Source of the DNA: Triops longicaudatus
Lineage: Eukaryota > Arthropoda > Branchiopoda > Notostraca > Triopsidae
DNA: 64,000 bases
Direction: 5' to 3'
Assembly: GCA_022885665.1 (NCBI GenBank)
Contig: JAGQDJ010000096.1
Location: 124,001 to 188,000, forward strand
Shown: positions 1-13,123 of the stretch, piece by piece
How the letters are laid out: every line of letters starts with the position of its first letter
Position numbering within the stretch: the stretch's first letter is position 1
Made by a program: the position numbers and the translations under genes
Notes under the pieces: generated by a model
Databases searched by the model: none
The model's input: only the letters and a program-made list of their open reading frames with translations
Told to the model about the DNA's origin: nothing

Positions 1-3000
1 CGTCCGCAAGTTTTCCCCTTTTTTCTCTGGTCATAAGCATTATACCTTGTCTTCTGACTACCCTATTACTCTGCTCGGTTGTAAGTATTTAAATAACTTA
101 GGCTGCATTGGGATATGTAGAATTCTAAACATCTTGTGGAAGAGCAAAAGTAAATAGTACGTTCTATTTCGCTCGTTAACAAGTGTTTAAACGGCTGTGG
201 AAACGCAGATTGCATGTTATACTGAAATTTCGTTCGAATGGAAAGAGTGGTGAGCATACCTAATGTTGCTGTGTCAATGTAAGACCGCCAATCTCAGGTT
301 CCTTTTACCATCCTAACCCTGGTAGTGGTTTGTGCGTTAGAATTAAGTATACCCAAGTTTTAAAGCTACGTTTCTTACGTAATTTTACACTGGTTAATGA
401 GTACAATTTATATTTGTTATGACTGTCCTTTGTCTTCACCTATGTTTTAAACCTTTTAACGACGGGGTAGGCTACGTCTTTTACTGGTTCATATAAAAGC
501 ATGCAATTCGTACAAAGATTAGAATTGGTTGTGCTAATGCAAAGTCTTTCTCTTTTCGCACAATTTTAGACTCCACACCAGCTATTATTACAAATCTCCT
601 CTCCCTTGTCATTATGGGATAGAGTATCAACGTAAACCAATATATGCAAGCATGGTTAACGTGTTAAGCACACCTACAATTTATTAAACTGGGGTAGCGT
701 GCAAGCTAATGGCTTTTTAACCCAGACCTCAACCCATAAAGACCATTTAACCGAAGTTGAAATCCAAACCTTTAAATTTTCAACCGTAACTTTATGGAAA
801 ATAATTGGTCTCTTAAATACATAAGTGATTTACTTTTCAATCAAGCGTCGTGTTGTTTATTGCAGCGTCACTCGATGTACGCCACGTGGACTATAACCAT
901 AATCCGAGGATCTGTAAGTCCGACGCCTTTGCATTGGCCTTAACAGTCATGAATCATCTAAACGAAAAACAAGGTAACCAAGTTCACGCAAACCCTTCGT
1001 TACCACCAGCATTATCTAGTTTCATAAAAGTCAGATCAAACGTTACCTTTGACCGCACCTCGCATCGGACTCCAATTTCTCGGACAGCAGTTATAGTCGA
1101 CGAGACGTATGTCAAGGTGGCGCTGCATACAACACAAGGCGGAAAATAAATCACATTCAGGATTAAAGGATTAACGCTTTTTGGAACGGTCCTGTTGACA
1201 ATGAAACGGTTTGCACAATTTTCAAACAAAAGCTTTAACGGAATACTAATTTGATTCTATGTTGATTTAACGGACTCAGGGGAAGGACATCAGTCCAGTG
1301 GACTGCCCAGCCCTCAGTTGACAGCGGAAGCGAAAGTTCCAGCAATGTCAGCAAATTTTTCTTCCGGCAGACAGACAAGACAAAAAAGTTTCCAATGCTA
1401 ACCGAAGCAACGGACCCTAAAACTTGATGGACCCTGTAGCTTTTTCTTCTCTTCTGTGTGTGCCAGTACTAGTAACACTAGTAACGTATTCCCGAATCAT
1501 TGGTTCGCTATACCGTAAACGCCTTCTGGGGGTCTCCCTGGGCAGCTTCCGGATCGGATGGGGTAATCTAAAGTTTTCCTAAGGAAAGGGATCCCGAGAT
1601 GCTATATACCACCCTGGTACTGGCCGCATCCCGAAATGATCTCGTTAACTTGATACCATAGATAGGGTTTTCTCTCAAAAAGAGCAACAGATTTGGCGCC
1701 AATGGGGATAGTTTTCTTTCCAAGGAGCTAAAACACCCTTCACTTCTTCGTTTTCTCCCCCGAAAAGCCCCAAGCTGCCACCACCATCCAATCAACTGAC
1801 AAAGATCGCGTCCCAAATCCCCTTCTGCACAACATCTTCCTTTCTTTTTCTTTAAAAACTTTTTTTTTTCTCCTTCCCGTTCCTGTCTTTGATTCGTTTT
1901 AGCTTTTCAGGGGATCTTCGCAACTTTCGGACTTCGATTCGCTTCGACCAATACTCCCCACCCGGCCTCCTTCAACAAGCTTAGCTTCGTCATGGAGCTC
2001 GTTTTCTCGACTAGTACCGGGGATAACTATACTCCTCAAACTTTATGGATGACAAGGAGTTACCCCTCCATCCTTTCCCAGTACTTTTTTTGAGACCTTT
2101 GTGATAGCCTTTTTCTTCTTAACACACCCCGCCCCTCCTGTTTTCCCCCCTCCCCCTTCAAAAAAGACGACTAGATTCATGCAATTCTGTAGGCTTAGCG
2201 GTTTGTATGTGGAGGGTGAAGCCAGCCGAATGATTCTTGATAAGAGTTTCTCCCCTTTTATTCTTGCTTGGGGAAATTATAACACACCCTAGGATTTTCA
2301 TCCAGCTTACTTTTTTCTATCCTCCCTCATGCCGCAACAATGCACAGTTGCCGTCTCAACATGCGACAAAGATCCGTTCTGCCGAGTACAGAGTAACTGG
2401 AAACTATTGTAAACCGGGGTCTCTGGCTTTGATCATAGGCTAACGGTCTTCGCTGGAACAAACAACCAACTCCTTATACAGTACCACAATTCTGGCCCTC
2501 TTTCCAAAATGCATCATTGATTAATGGTTAGTCGCTTACCAGTACTTCCAAAATGAGGACATTTCCGATATGGAGATGACGTACCGTAATACGGTAGAAA
2601 CCCTAGTATTCAGTCTCGTATCAATCAGCCATAATATGGACAAACTCTTCCACAAAATTTCTGTTGCTCAGGTTAAATAGCACCATTGAATTAATAACTA
2701 AACAGTGAACAAAATAGCACTAGTGAATTATAAGTCGAATTTGTACGGCTAAAAACACCGGACGTCAATTCATAGCCATAAAAAATTGGAGAAATCGTAA
2801 ATTAACACCGCAACATAGGACAGTTCCGATAAATAATCTCACCACAAGTTTTGTCCTGAATAGTGTTGATTTCCTAAAGAACAAGAGAAAAGGCATACAT
2901 GGGGGCAGAACGAGTCTTATCTAGCTGGAAAAAGAAAAGATACACCGAGAAAAAAAAAGCCAAGTGAGGAAAACCGGGAATTAAGTAAGCGTTGCTGGCA

Positions 3001-6000
3001 ATGCGATAAGAGATTTAGCGAAAGAATGAGCAACTTGAATTAGAAACGTAAGAGAAAAATTCAAGGGGTTTTTCTCACTCGAATTTCCTTCTGAGATGAA
3101 AAGCTTGTTACAATTGGGGAATTAATGATTTGGATTTAAGGCAGGGTAAAAGAAAAAGAACAAAAATGTGGGGAAAAGGAGACAAGTTTATTTCTTTTCA
3201 ACGAAAGCTCCACTAGCATCCAGAAATCCCTCCGTGTTAGTCTCCTTAACTTTCTGTAACCGCCTTCCCCGACAACTTTTCCACTAGACTTCTCATTCAA
3301 AGGCTTGCCCACACGGGAATTCTCACCTGACGAGCTCTATTTGTCTCCTAATATATACCGGAATATGTCGCAAGTCTTTTTTTTTCTGTGTCCCAAGCTT
3401 GCCGTCAAGTATTCAAGATGAACGTGGATGTTACAGCCTGACTTGTATACTGATCCTGAGTTTCGGAAGTTACTACGGTGTTATCGTGGCTGTTTCAAGG
3501 GAATATCCTTATTTTGGTATTCAACGGGAACACCAAATCACCTCTACGAATGAAATATTAATAGAGAATAGTGAAGGAAACAGGTTTTTATGACTACACA
3601 TTCAAACAAACAATAGACTATTGTGCCGCTGTTTCTGATTCGGATTGTCGATTTATATTCATGTTTGATATGGGTTCTCTGACTGAGATACTTCAGGAGT
3701 TATTCAAATGATGTCTACTGAGTAACGCTTATTTGCACGAAAGATTAGTAGTACTCAATATAAAAAATAGATATATAATCAAGAAATGAATAACAGTCTC
3801 CTTGCGTTTCAATATACTGTTTCGTTACAGACTTAAGAGAAAAACTGGAGAAACTAATCTTCGTGTATTTTAACTTTCAATTTCGTCTAGAAGCAAACAT
3901 GTAAGAAACAGCAAAAGCAAAAATTGGAGTTCATTAAGTTTTTTAATTAAAAGACGCAGCTTTCACATTGTACGAACTTCTAAAGGTACTCATAGATTGC
4001 CTAATTCAACTTGTTTAAAATTTGTGTAGCATAAAAGGAGATTCATATGTTCCGACACGTGGCTTATAGTTTTAAAACCTCTTCAGTCATAGAGATTCAT
4101 TAATTTTGTTGAAGTCATTTTAAAAATTGTGATGACATCCCGGGGAGATGGAAAGTGGCTGACGAGCAATTTTCTCCTTTACTATAAATTGCTTCACGCC
4201 GAACTGAACACTGAATTTTTTATTTTATGACCCCCTAAAGTGTGGTATAATCATATTCCATAATCAGCTTCAACGAGTCTTGACACGTCCCGACTTACAA
4301 TATTCCCTTAGAATCTACGTTGAAAGTACCTTTTTAACGCACAAAGTTCGCCTCTTCATGTGGATGTTGGGGAATTCAATTTACTGACAGAGATTTCTTT
4401 CCAGTAGCTTATGATTTGTAGCTTTAAGGCTTCATACGTACAGGATCACAATTTTGTCGTTACAGCCAAATCTGTTATGTCCACCTTTGTATAGCCAACT
4501 TCTACGTGTACTTGCCAAGTGACACACCAAAGATTACGGTTAATGGGAAAAAAGTGTTGGACCTGAATAGCTATTCCTAAAGTTTAAGGGGACGGTGTAA
4601 CTGAGCTGGGGACCACAGAGGGGACCCTATAGATGGCATTGTAAGCACAATATATTTTCCCATTGCTTGCCGACGCCACCTCGTGTTTTTACGTTACGAG
4701 AATGGATATTGGCAAAACTACGCGGATCATAACCTGAAAACTAATTGTCAGATTTTTATTCTATTTTCTTTCCAAATTCACTTACAAAATAATCTGGTGT
4801 ACATCGAAGCCCAATTCTTAGAATTATTTTTTCGAGAAAAACAACTAAAATTTAGACCTATTTTGCAAATTTTTAAATCAATAAATTGAAAAAATCTCTT
4901 CGATGAGCACTAGATTTTTTGCTCTCCTTCATTACTGTCGGAACGGTATTTTGAAATATAGAACTCTTTTCTTGAAACGGCTGCGCCGTCTTCTGTGTTA
5001 TTCGCTCGTAAGAGCCTTAGGTACACCGTACCCTTAACAAAAGACAGCAAAATATTGTACAATACAAAAAGAAAAGACGAAATACAGCACCACAAGCTTC
5101 TTAAAATTCTTCATGAAGCCAAAATCACTGCTGGAACACATTACCGTATTAATTGTCATAAGGCTATGCAGTTAGACTCGACTTCCAGGACTCTTTAAAG
5201 TAAAAGATAAATGTACACCGCTTCCTACGTGAAGGGTAGTGACTAACAGCGAAGGGCAAACTAATCCAAATGGAAACTCTGAATAACTGTAGAACACAAT
5301 ACAGACATATTAATAAGATATATCTTGAAATTGCAGGCACGATATCACAGAAACTACATGACCAATTTAATTTTTAGTTCTACTTAAAAATATTTAAAAA
5401 ATCAGATCTACTGGACCAGTTTGCCCGATTTAATTTTTTTTTACTTCACAGTCATTGTGGCTGATCTTTCTATGGACTGTTCCTTTCTACAAAAACTATT
5501 TTGCACATTTTTGGGTGCTTACAAGTAAACGTGAGAAGGAAAACATTAAGATCTTTTCCTTATTTAAAAAGAGACGAAAATCAGTTTTCTCACGTAACCT
5601 TTTTTACGCACATTAAATTTCGTCCGTAAGTAGTTCGTTGTATCTAGGACAATAACCTGAGATAAAATGGTTTGGCTAACACAAACTAAGATACGCGATT
5701 TTAATTTTTTTAACTGCTCAATAACGAACTTCAAAGGTAATAAAAAAAACTTCGGTTTATACGAAAGTTCTTAGATAGGATGCTTTCGATGAATGTTTTC
5801 GCAAATCACAAGCACGAAATAGCTCCCCATATTAGCCGACAGTTCGCTACAAGAAGACTTTGTTACAGAGAGATTTCAGAATACTTCTTCACATGACATT
5901 TGACATCCCAATTACAATAAGAAAGCTTCGTAATTCATGAGCATCCACGATTAAGAATCGATCCTACATTTTGGTTCCTCTCACTTACCAGTAGCTACAA

Positions 6001-9000
6001 AAAAAATCTAAAAAATAAAACAAATAAAAAAATACAAAATAATTCTTGGGATGTGCTATATGATACCACATAAAAGCTTTATGACAGCCCATTCCATTTA
6101 GACAGTCGAGCGGAGCTGCTGGAGGGGGTAGAAATAAATAAAAAAGGGAACGAACAAACCACCCCGCAACCCCCAAGCAGCAGCGCCAGGAGGGAGGAAA
6201 TGCATTTCTGCCGACTTTGCCATCCCATACCACCGTAAGTAGTTATACTGGCAACAGGAAAAATCAAGAAATAGGGCGGGGTAGGGGGCTGGAATATCGT
6301 CACAGCAAACCGGCTAAAGAGCCAGCCATTAGTTGCTACAGAAACCATGAAAACGACTTACCCCCCTTACGCCTCCTCCCTCAGCCTCCCTCTTTCAGAA
6401 ATAAAAACTAAACCAGAAAAAAGCAGCAATAGAAAACGCGACTAAAGGAACCCGACAAAATGGCGACTCCTACAGCAAGGAAAGCATTACTGATCCTGCA
6501 ACTCATGCATAGCCAAGTAGCTCTCTTTTCTCTCGTTTCTCCCTCTCTTCCGCTGGCTTTTATCCCCGAAACCCACAATGTTGCCAATTGCGGGGTGACG
6601 TATGCAAATTTTTCCTGAACGCCCTTAAATCTCATTTCGCCCCACAAACAACCCAGAAAAGAAAAGAATTAGCTTTTATGGAAACCCCTTAATCGCTATC
6701 TTTTAAAGACAAAAAAAAAGAAAAAAGAAAAACAATGTAAAAACGTAAAATCTGATTGGATTCACGACACAAGATTGTTAACTGACCGGAAAGTGGGACG
6801 CAAAGACGGAACGTAAGAAGCGGAATTCGCTGAGCCGGAAAACTAATTCAGGAGACTTTTCCTCAGCTCAACCAAACTTTGTGACTTGCTGAAGGGAGGT
6901 CCTTGACATTTTTTCTTTTGATTTTGTTTCTTTCCTTGCGATTTAGCTATCTATAATCTTCGAGAGAAAGGCTCAACCTTTTCCCCCAGTTTTAAAACGT
7001 TGGCAGAAATTTTAATTTTTCTTAAAGAGCTTCCTCAATTTTTTTTTTCTTACTTTGCTTTCTTCATCTTCTCTGGAAGGATTTTTCATTCTGAAGCCAG
7101 ATTACACGGAAAGAAAAGGAAGAAAAGGGAGGTTAGGCGGCGGGTGATGGCTCCAAGTAGGGTATGGAGTTTCTTTCGTTTGTGACTCGTCTCCTGCTCT
7201 TTTATCATACACTGTTGTCATCTCTCGACTTGGAAAAGTCAGCCAACGAGAAAAACTCGTTGCACAAAGTGCTGGTGCCGCGATCTGAAGAGGAAGTTGA
7301 GTAGAAATGCGAGGCGTCGAGTTCATCGGGAGAAAAGAGACGTGAAAAATCAAAAAAAGAAAAGCGAGGGTGTTGGAACCGGTAGTGGCCGCATGGGGTG
7401 ACGCTTGACTAACCAGCCATAAGAGCCCATTCATCATTTTCGCTTGTCCCGTGTAAGAAAAGCGACACACTTATCATGCTTATCCCGGGACCCGGCCCTA
7501 AGTCAGCATCGCATAATGATCCCGACGACCTATCACCCCCTCTCTTACCAACACTCGAAGAATTTTGGTTTGTAACAAATACGAGCTTCCATGTATTGAG
7601 CGCAATTCTCTTCAGCTTGTGTTATAGCACGGTTAACACACCGGAAACAACACCCAACGACAATACTCCCTAGATTTACCCTGGGCCCTGCACTTGAATT
7701 CAGCCTTGCTAGAGCCTAACCTGCTTCTTATTCCTGTTCACACTGGTGTCCGGTTAGGACCAATCGACATCACTTTGTTGTCATATATTTTCTCCTTCCT
7801 GATGTTACCTTAATTTTGCTCAAATCCTGATAAGTACCACTTAACTAAGAAAAGATGGCTACCCATAAAAGTCCCCAAGTTGAACACATAGTAACTTGTA
7901 GCACAGGGTTTGAATTTATGAGTAACATAGGTGAAAGACTGCTAAAAAATTACTGTTTACGCAACTCTGTGCCTGAGCGTAAGCGATCGAGGACATATCA
8001 CTCAGAGTGAACAGGAAAAGGAGTTGGGGAAGATTTACCCTTGGGGGAGGAGTGAAGTAGAACCACGCAATTTGTGAAAGAATTATAGGATGACTAGACT
8101 TGAACGACTCTGGCCAAGTGATCTCTGTGGAGTTCAAAACGCAAAAAAGGATTGCTTACCTTGCATTCCATTCAGTGAACGGAGAGGAAGGGTGGCGACG
8201 AGGATCGGCAAGATGAGGCTTGATTGTCTCCTGCGAAGGAATCCCGGAGGTAGCTGCTACGATTGCTCGGTTCATTGGATCGTTATGGGTTAGTAGAGGT
8301 AATAAAGAAGTGTAGGGAATTCAGTGGTGGATGCGACCGTAGGGGGTAAAGGGGGTTGCTTGGAATTCTGGACAGGGAGCCATAATTTGACCTTATATTG
8401 TCATCGCGGAGTTCGTCAACGACGCTGGCACGTAGCGAGGTACTGGATGCATGGACCGTTGGGTGCGATGACACAAAGCAGCGCAAGATGTTTCCTTTTC
8501 TAGTTGACTCAGCACTAAGTTCTTGTTTCCCTCCTGTGGGATACTAGGTCACGGCAGTAATGTCCGACGACAAGTGTTTCACAAACTGAGAAAATTGCGT
8601 TCATAATTTGGTCGCCTTTAGTTTCTTGGTTATTTGGTGTTAATTACTAATAAATTATACGAATGCTGATGCACACAGAACGCGAAACGCATTACCGCCT
8701 CAGGGCCGAAATTGCCAGGCATTACTATCGAGAGATCACTTTGAAACTATAGAGAGCCATTACAGAAAAGGAAGATGCCGCAATAGTAAAATTTCAGAAC
8801 AACGTTTATAACAATGTCCTACCACTAGAATTAACTCTTGAAATAAACTGCAGAAATAAAACCACAACCACATAGAATTCTATAGTCACAACAAAAGAAC
8901 AACTCAAGGCTGAACTTTTCTATACATTTTTTGCCAAAATCTTTCGAGACAATTTTTTCACTACTGTACCATTCATACTGCATTCGTGTATATTTACTTG

Positions 9001-9141
9001 TGTATTTTAGAACGAAAAACACAAATGCGGATACAAAAGGGGTCTTATTGTCACTAAAAAAAAAGACAGCTGTGTTAAAACAGTGTTCTAATAATTCACG
9101 CACTTGTTAGAGGAAAAGCATTGGCAGAGCCACTGAACGTA
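1..9141. other. Gene-less stretch at the left edge
   Basis: I see no supportable gene here. The longest open frames are about 60-120 codons, lack recognisable domains and cannot be joined by plausible GT-AG introns into anything familiar. The stretch alternates AT-rich DNA with pyrimidine-rich blocks, for example around 1.7-2.1 kb and 6.9-7.1 kb. It could be intergenic DNA, the interior of a long intron, or hold non-coding exons of a gene outside the window. The only internal structure I can support is the dispersed repeat near 5.2-5.45 kb. Confidence 0.55.
5198..5455. repeat. Diverged dispersed repeat, copy A
   Basis: This stretch shares ordered blocks with 47583-47805, inside a VTA1 intron. 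The shared words are TAAAAGATAAAT (5202 and 47585), CAAATGGAAACTCTG (5267 and 47651), and a region beginning ACTTAAAA that runs to a TTTGCC(C/T)GATTT block (5382-5430 and 47741-47790). Block order and spacing are kept, with many substitutions and small length changes between. That pattern fits two old copies of one interspersed element. I see no coding capacity or clear terminal repeats, so the class is unknown. Confidence 0.5.
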
Positions 9142-9183
9142 TTTTTTTTTTTTTGGGGGGGGGGGGGGGGNNNGGGGGGGGGG
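9142..9183. repeat. Poly-T/poly-G tract containing a 3-base gap
   Basis: Thirteen T residues are followed directly by sixteen G, three N and ten more G. The unknown bases therefore sit inside a homopolymer. The true G-tract length is unresolved, and the N symbols probably mark an assembly or polymerase failure rather than missing genes. Long G runs can fold into quadruplexes and are hard to sequence. Confidence 0.9.
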
Positions 9184-11680
9184 ACTTGGGGCCACATGCT
9201 GTTACGAATCATCTAATTGGTTGCAAAGCTTTTCGGCCATCCTATGAACTAGTCTGTTACATAAAGTCCATCCCCCTACGTTTCAAATTCAAATTCCAAG
9301 CGCGCCACGCAGAAAACCATCGCCGGGAATGTAATGTATCGCGTAAGTAGACCATTCTCGTCATCCAGTGCTAGAAAATAGAGTTATAACTCCCGTATAC
9401 ATTTTTTATTAGTAAATTTACTGCTTCTCTCTCAGTCTGTGCTTTTCGGCATGAAACCAGACATACTTCTGGAGACGCTTTCACAGAAAGGAATCCAAAT
9501 TCTCTTTATCGAATTGCTCGGCCATCAAAGCGGGTCGCGGAAATATAAGCTAGGTGTTGTAATTTCAATATTTATGACGAAAATCTGGATAAGACGCATG
9601 TCAGTGTACGCAATGTACGATTGCCTTTTCTTAGTTTTCACACCACGTCTTTCGATTTTTATCACAGCACATTCGCATTACTTTATTAAAACAGCCCACA
9701 ATTCTGGTCCGGACGATCCGCCCATTAAACGCTTGTATGATGGGGGTAATAAAGCTATACTTGTGCGTCTCAAAGTAACACAGAAACTAAGTAAAGCTTT
9801 AACATGGTAATACGAAAAAATTAAATGCTTTTATTAGAAGGAAGGAAAGCTGGCCATCAAAGTTGAAGTTCTACCATAACTGTAGGCGAATTCATGGAAT
9901 AAAACGTTACAACAATACACAGCCATTTTTCTTGGAGGTTTGGGGAGCATCACACCATTTCTTTTACAGAAGCTCATACCTACGGGCAGTTCTAAATTAT
10001 ATGGACGTAACTGCCCTTACCATTGCAGCTGAAACCGCCCATCATTGTACGATTATTCCCAATTGAGACTGGTAGCATTTCTGGCAAGCCAGTTATATAG
10101 CCAACTCGTCGGGACTTTACGACACGACCCCGAAAATGAAACAGACAAGGAATCATTTTCTAGTACCTCTCCATTATTCTGGCCATCATCTGTTCTTTCA
10201 CATGACATGAAAGCCATCCATCTTTGTACTCCCGGTTACCCTAAAACGCGCATAAATCGTGTGATCGATCGTCGGGAGATTTTTGATACCCTACCACCAC
10301 ACACACCCATAACGAAAAAAGAAAACAAAAACAAGGCAAGAGTCGAAAAGTGGATTAAGTTGCCCTTTTATTACATCCAGTAACACAACCATTTTTCTTA
10401 TTCTGTCTTTTTATAGGGAGGTGATTGACAAGTTTTCGCATATTTACCAAAAAGCCAAAAGTTATAACTTTTCAAGACAAGGGACAAGGACTGATGTGTG
10501 TATTTGGGTTTGGAAAAAAAAAAATTTCTCCACAAAAAAGGGGGATAAACAACAGTCGATCCTAATAGTTGATCTACACACAAGGAATATCACAGCCACG
10601 AACATGAACTATGATTATGGCCACGTCATCTTACGTTTACAAAATTTTCATCTTTCACGTGTTACAAGAATAAACACCCGGACAAATGGACTAAATCCTT
10701 GACTGTTTCAGTACAATTCTCGAATGCTAGAAAATTTACCACGTGAGCTGATAAGGCTTGTAAGATACCACATGCTAATTATGATTGTCCCTCTGTGTTG
10801 AAACCCTTGTTCGTTCTTCCCGTTTTTCACAATCGTAATACATCAACAGGCCAAGGAATACATACGCTTTGTTATACGTTTCAACATAAAATATTTAATC
10901 TAGAAAGACACCACCAATTTAGACGCTAGGATTGAAATCCACGTACCTGTTTCCTCCATCCCCGTGCAAGCTAAATGCGCCAGTGGAAGAAAAAACCAAC
11001 GAAAAGAAAAATTGTACCGAAACAAGAAAACAATCCCGTCAGTCAGCAGGAAAAGAAAACAAAAGCAGCAAGACAGAATAGGATTAGGGCCTGGGAAAAA
11101 TAAAAAAAGTGATTGCATTAATAGCAAGCAATTAGTACCCTTGACTTTTACGTTACGCCCTTGTCCATATGAAAAGTCGCGTAAAATTGTTATTATTTAT
11201 ATTTGTAAGAGAAAACTACAAATTTGGTTCGTTTAAGGAGAAAGTTGATCCTCATGAAATTGTGTAGTGAAGCTTGTGTTTGTAGGTATGAGTGAGAGCG
11301 TGTATGTGTGTTTTAGTAGTTAGCTAGTAAAAAGTTTACTGTCCATAGCATATTACGACTCATGCATATTTGTGAGAGACCTGTGCTTTAAAGAGAAGTT
11401 CTTATCGGTGTATACATTAGTGTTAGGCTTTAGCACGGTCACCTTTTTAGACAGTCCTCATCTGGACTTTTGGATATTAAAAATTTTTACTGCACACGTT
11501 AGATTTCCCTAAAGAAAAAGGAAAATGGGAAAGGGAGTTATAACAAACGAGGATTTTCAGCCGTACGCTAATAACAATCTTGTTTTGATATATCACACTA
11601 ATGAAAAAAATCTTTAGTACTAGTAACCAAATGGAATGCCTTGAAGTTTGTAGCAAAGTTAAGTACGGATTAGACTAAAC
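9184..11680. other. Gene-less stretch before the CD164 gene
   Basis: Open frames of up to 123 codons occur here (for example 9439-9810 +), but none has domain-like composition or splice partners. The right end must hold the 3' untranslated region of the minus-strand CD164 gene, but I could not identify its polyadenylation site. Confidence 0.5.
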
Positions 11681-13123
11681 TTACAGCGTGTGGTAGTTAC
11701 GTTCAGTACGCGATCTGTAGAATTTCAGACCCAGGTAACCAATGGCCAACAACCCGAGAAGTAATACGAAGCCGCCTAAAAATAAAAATTTTTATTATTA
11801 CATTAACTCATCTAACAAACCTCTTTATAAAGATAACTTAAGATAACGCCCATAACGCGCCATACACCACTCCTTGCTCACTTAACACGATTTTACGAAC
11901 TCGTTGTAACCGTCGAGTCTGGTTATGGAACAATTAAAACCAACGCGGTCAAATCTTTTTACATGAACACAGTTTAATTAAGAGTCACCCAACGGTACCC
12001 TTTAGCTTTTATTCAAATGATGATAGTGCTAGTGAACCAAATGAAACAACACTGAATTTCTAGACTGTTCTAGTTTAATTCACTCTAGAAAACACAGTTC
12101 TCTGGCGTTTGCCGTCAAAGTTTGCTAAATTCTCCTACTTTCAAAACAATAGAAACCCAGCAGTACTAAATTATACAAACGAGATTTACAAGCACACATT
12201 TTACGCTACATAGCAAAGTTACGGAATCAATTAAGCTTATAATTTCTTGCTACTGCCGGTGTCCTTGCCTTGAATGACTGGCAATCTAATAGCTATAGAG
12301 CAGGTAATTATAAGGTTTTAACGTACTTAGCTGTCAAAGTTACTAACTAAAACTTACCAAAGAAGCTAGCTGCATCGAAATGCCGCTCTGGATGAGGAGC
12401 TGCGGTGGTGGTGGTAGTAGAAGCTGTCGTGGACGGAATTAAGGTGGTTGTAGAAGGTACAGTGGAGCTAGTCGGGATCGAAGGAGTGGTAGGTGTAGTA
12501 GGGGCCGAAGGAGAGGTAATAGGGGTTGTAGAGCTGGTAGTGGAAGAGGTGGGAGATTCGGTTGTGATATTCGCAGGCGCCGTTGTAGGAGCCGTCGTAG
12601 GTGTGGGCGTTGTCGTTTCTGGAGGAGTAGTGGGCACCACGGTTGTGGTGCTAGAACCGGTGGTAGTCGGGGTTGTGGTATCTGTCGTTGTAGTATTTGA
12701 AGAAGGGGTTGTAGCATTTGATGCTGGAAAATGTTCTTCACCTGTAAAGTTGATTTTTCTTGCTTAAACTGTTTAATTATGAACAAAGAAATGCTTTCAA
12801 AATCTTACAGCTTTCTGTAGTATTTGCAACCAAATGATGAGGGAGTATTATAGAGCTGTCGCTTTGGCAGACAAATTGTTCGTTCACCTTTCCATACACG
12901 CAACCGTTATTAACGCAAGTGACGCAGGTCTGTTCGGAAAAATTGGCGCAACGATCTACTGATAACAATAAGAAATGGTTCATTATGGCGGATGGAAAAC
13001 TAAATAATTGTTGTGTTTACCTCGTGAGATAATTGTCGTTGATTCTTGACCGAAACTTCTCGTAATGAGGCTGCTGCCAAATATACAGCAGGCCACAAAC
13101 AGTAAACTCGTAAATTTGGACAT
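11681..13123 (-). CDS. CD164: CD164-like sialomucin (endolyn / MGC-24 family)
   Basis: Predicted single-pass type I membrane mucin of 243 aa. CD164/endolyn proteins cycle between the cell surface and lysosomes. Four exons on the minus strand: 13123-13021, 12958-12809, 12741-12358, 11775-11681; all three introns are phase 1. Domains in order: signal peptide at about 1-26; a six-cysteine module at about 36-85 (CVTCVNNGC is visible); a Thr/Ser/Pro-rich mucin stretch at about 90-200; then FDAASFF, a membrane helix at about 212-230, and a cytoplasmic tail ending ERNYHTL. The FDAASF and YHTL elements are hallmarks of CD164; YHTL is a YxxPhi lysosomal sorting signal. The protein is longer than the human one (197 aa), mainly through the mucin region. 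The start was chosen at the Met just before the hydrophobic signal; an upstream in-frame Met at 13171 is less likely. The promoter lies back to back with that of ASK1. The family call is firm; splice sites are predictions. Confidence 0.9.

Noticed and set aside
850..1149. 99-codon plus-strand frame
   Set aside because: No domain, no signal peptide, no splice partners, and an overlapping minus-strand frame of similar length.
9439..9810. 123-codon plus-strand frame
   Set aside because: Composition is not protein-like in any family I know, and no adjoining exons are visible.
12405..12767. Val/Gly-rich plus-strand open frame of 120 codons
   Set aside because: It is the antisense of the Thr-rich mucin exon of CD164; codons for Thr read backwards give Val and Gly.
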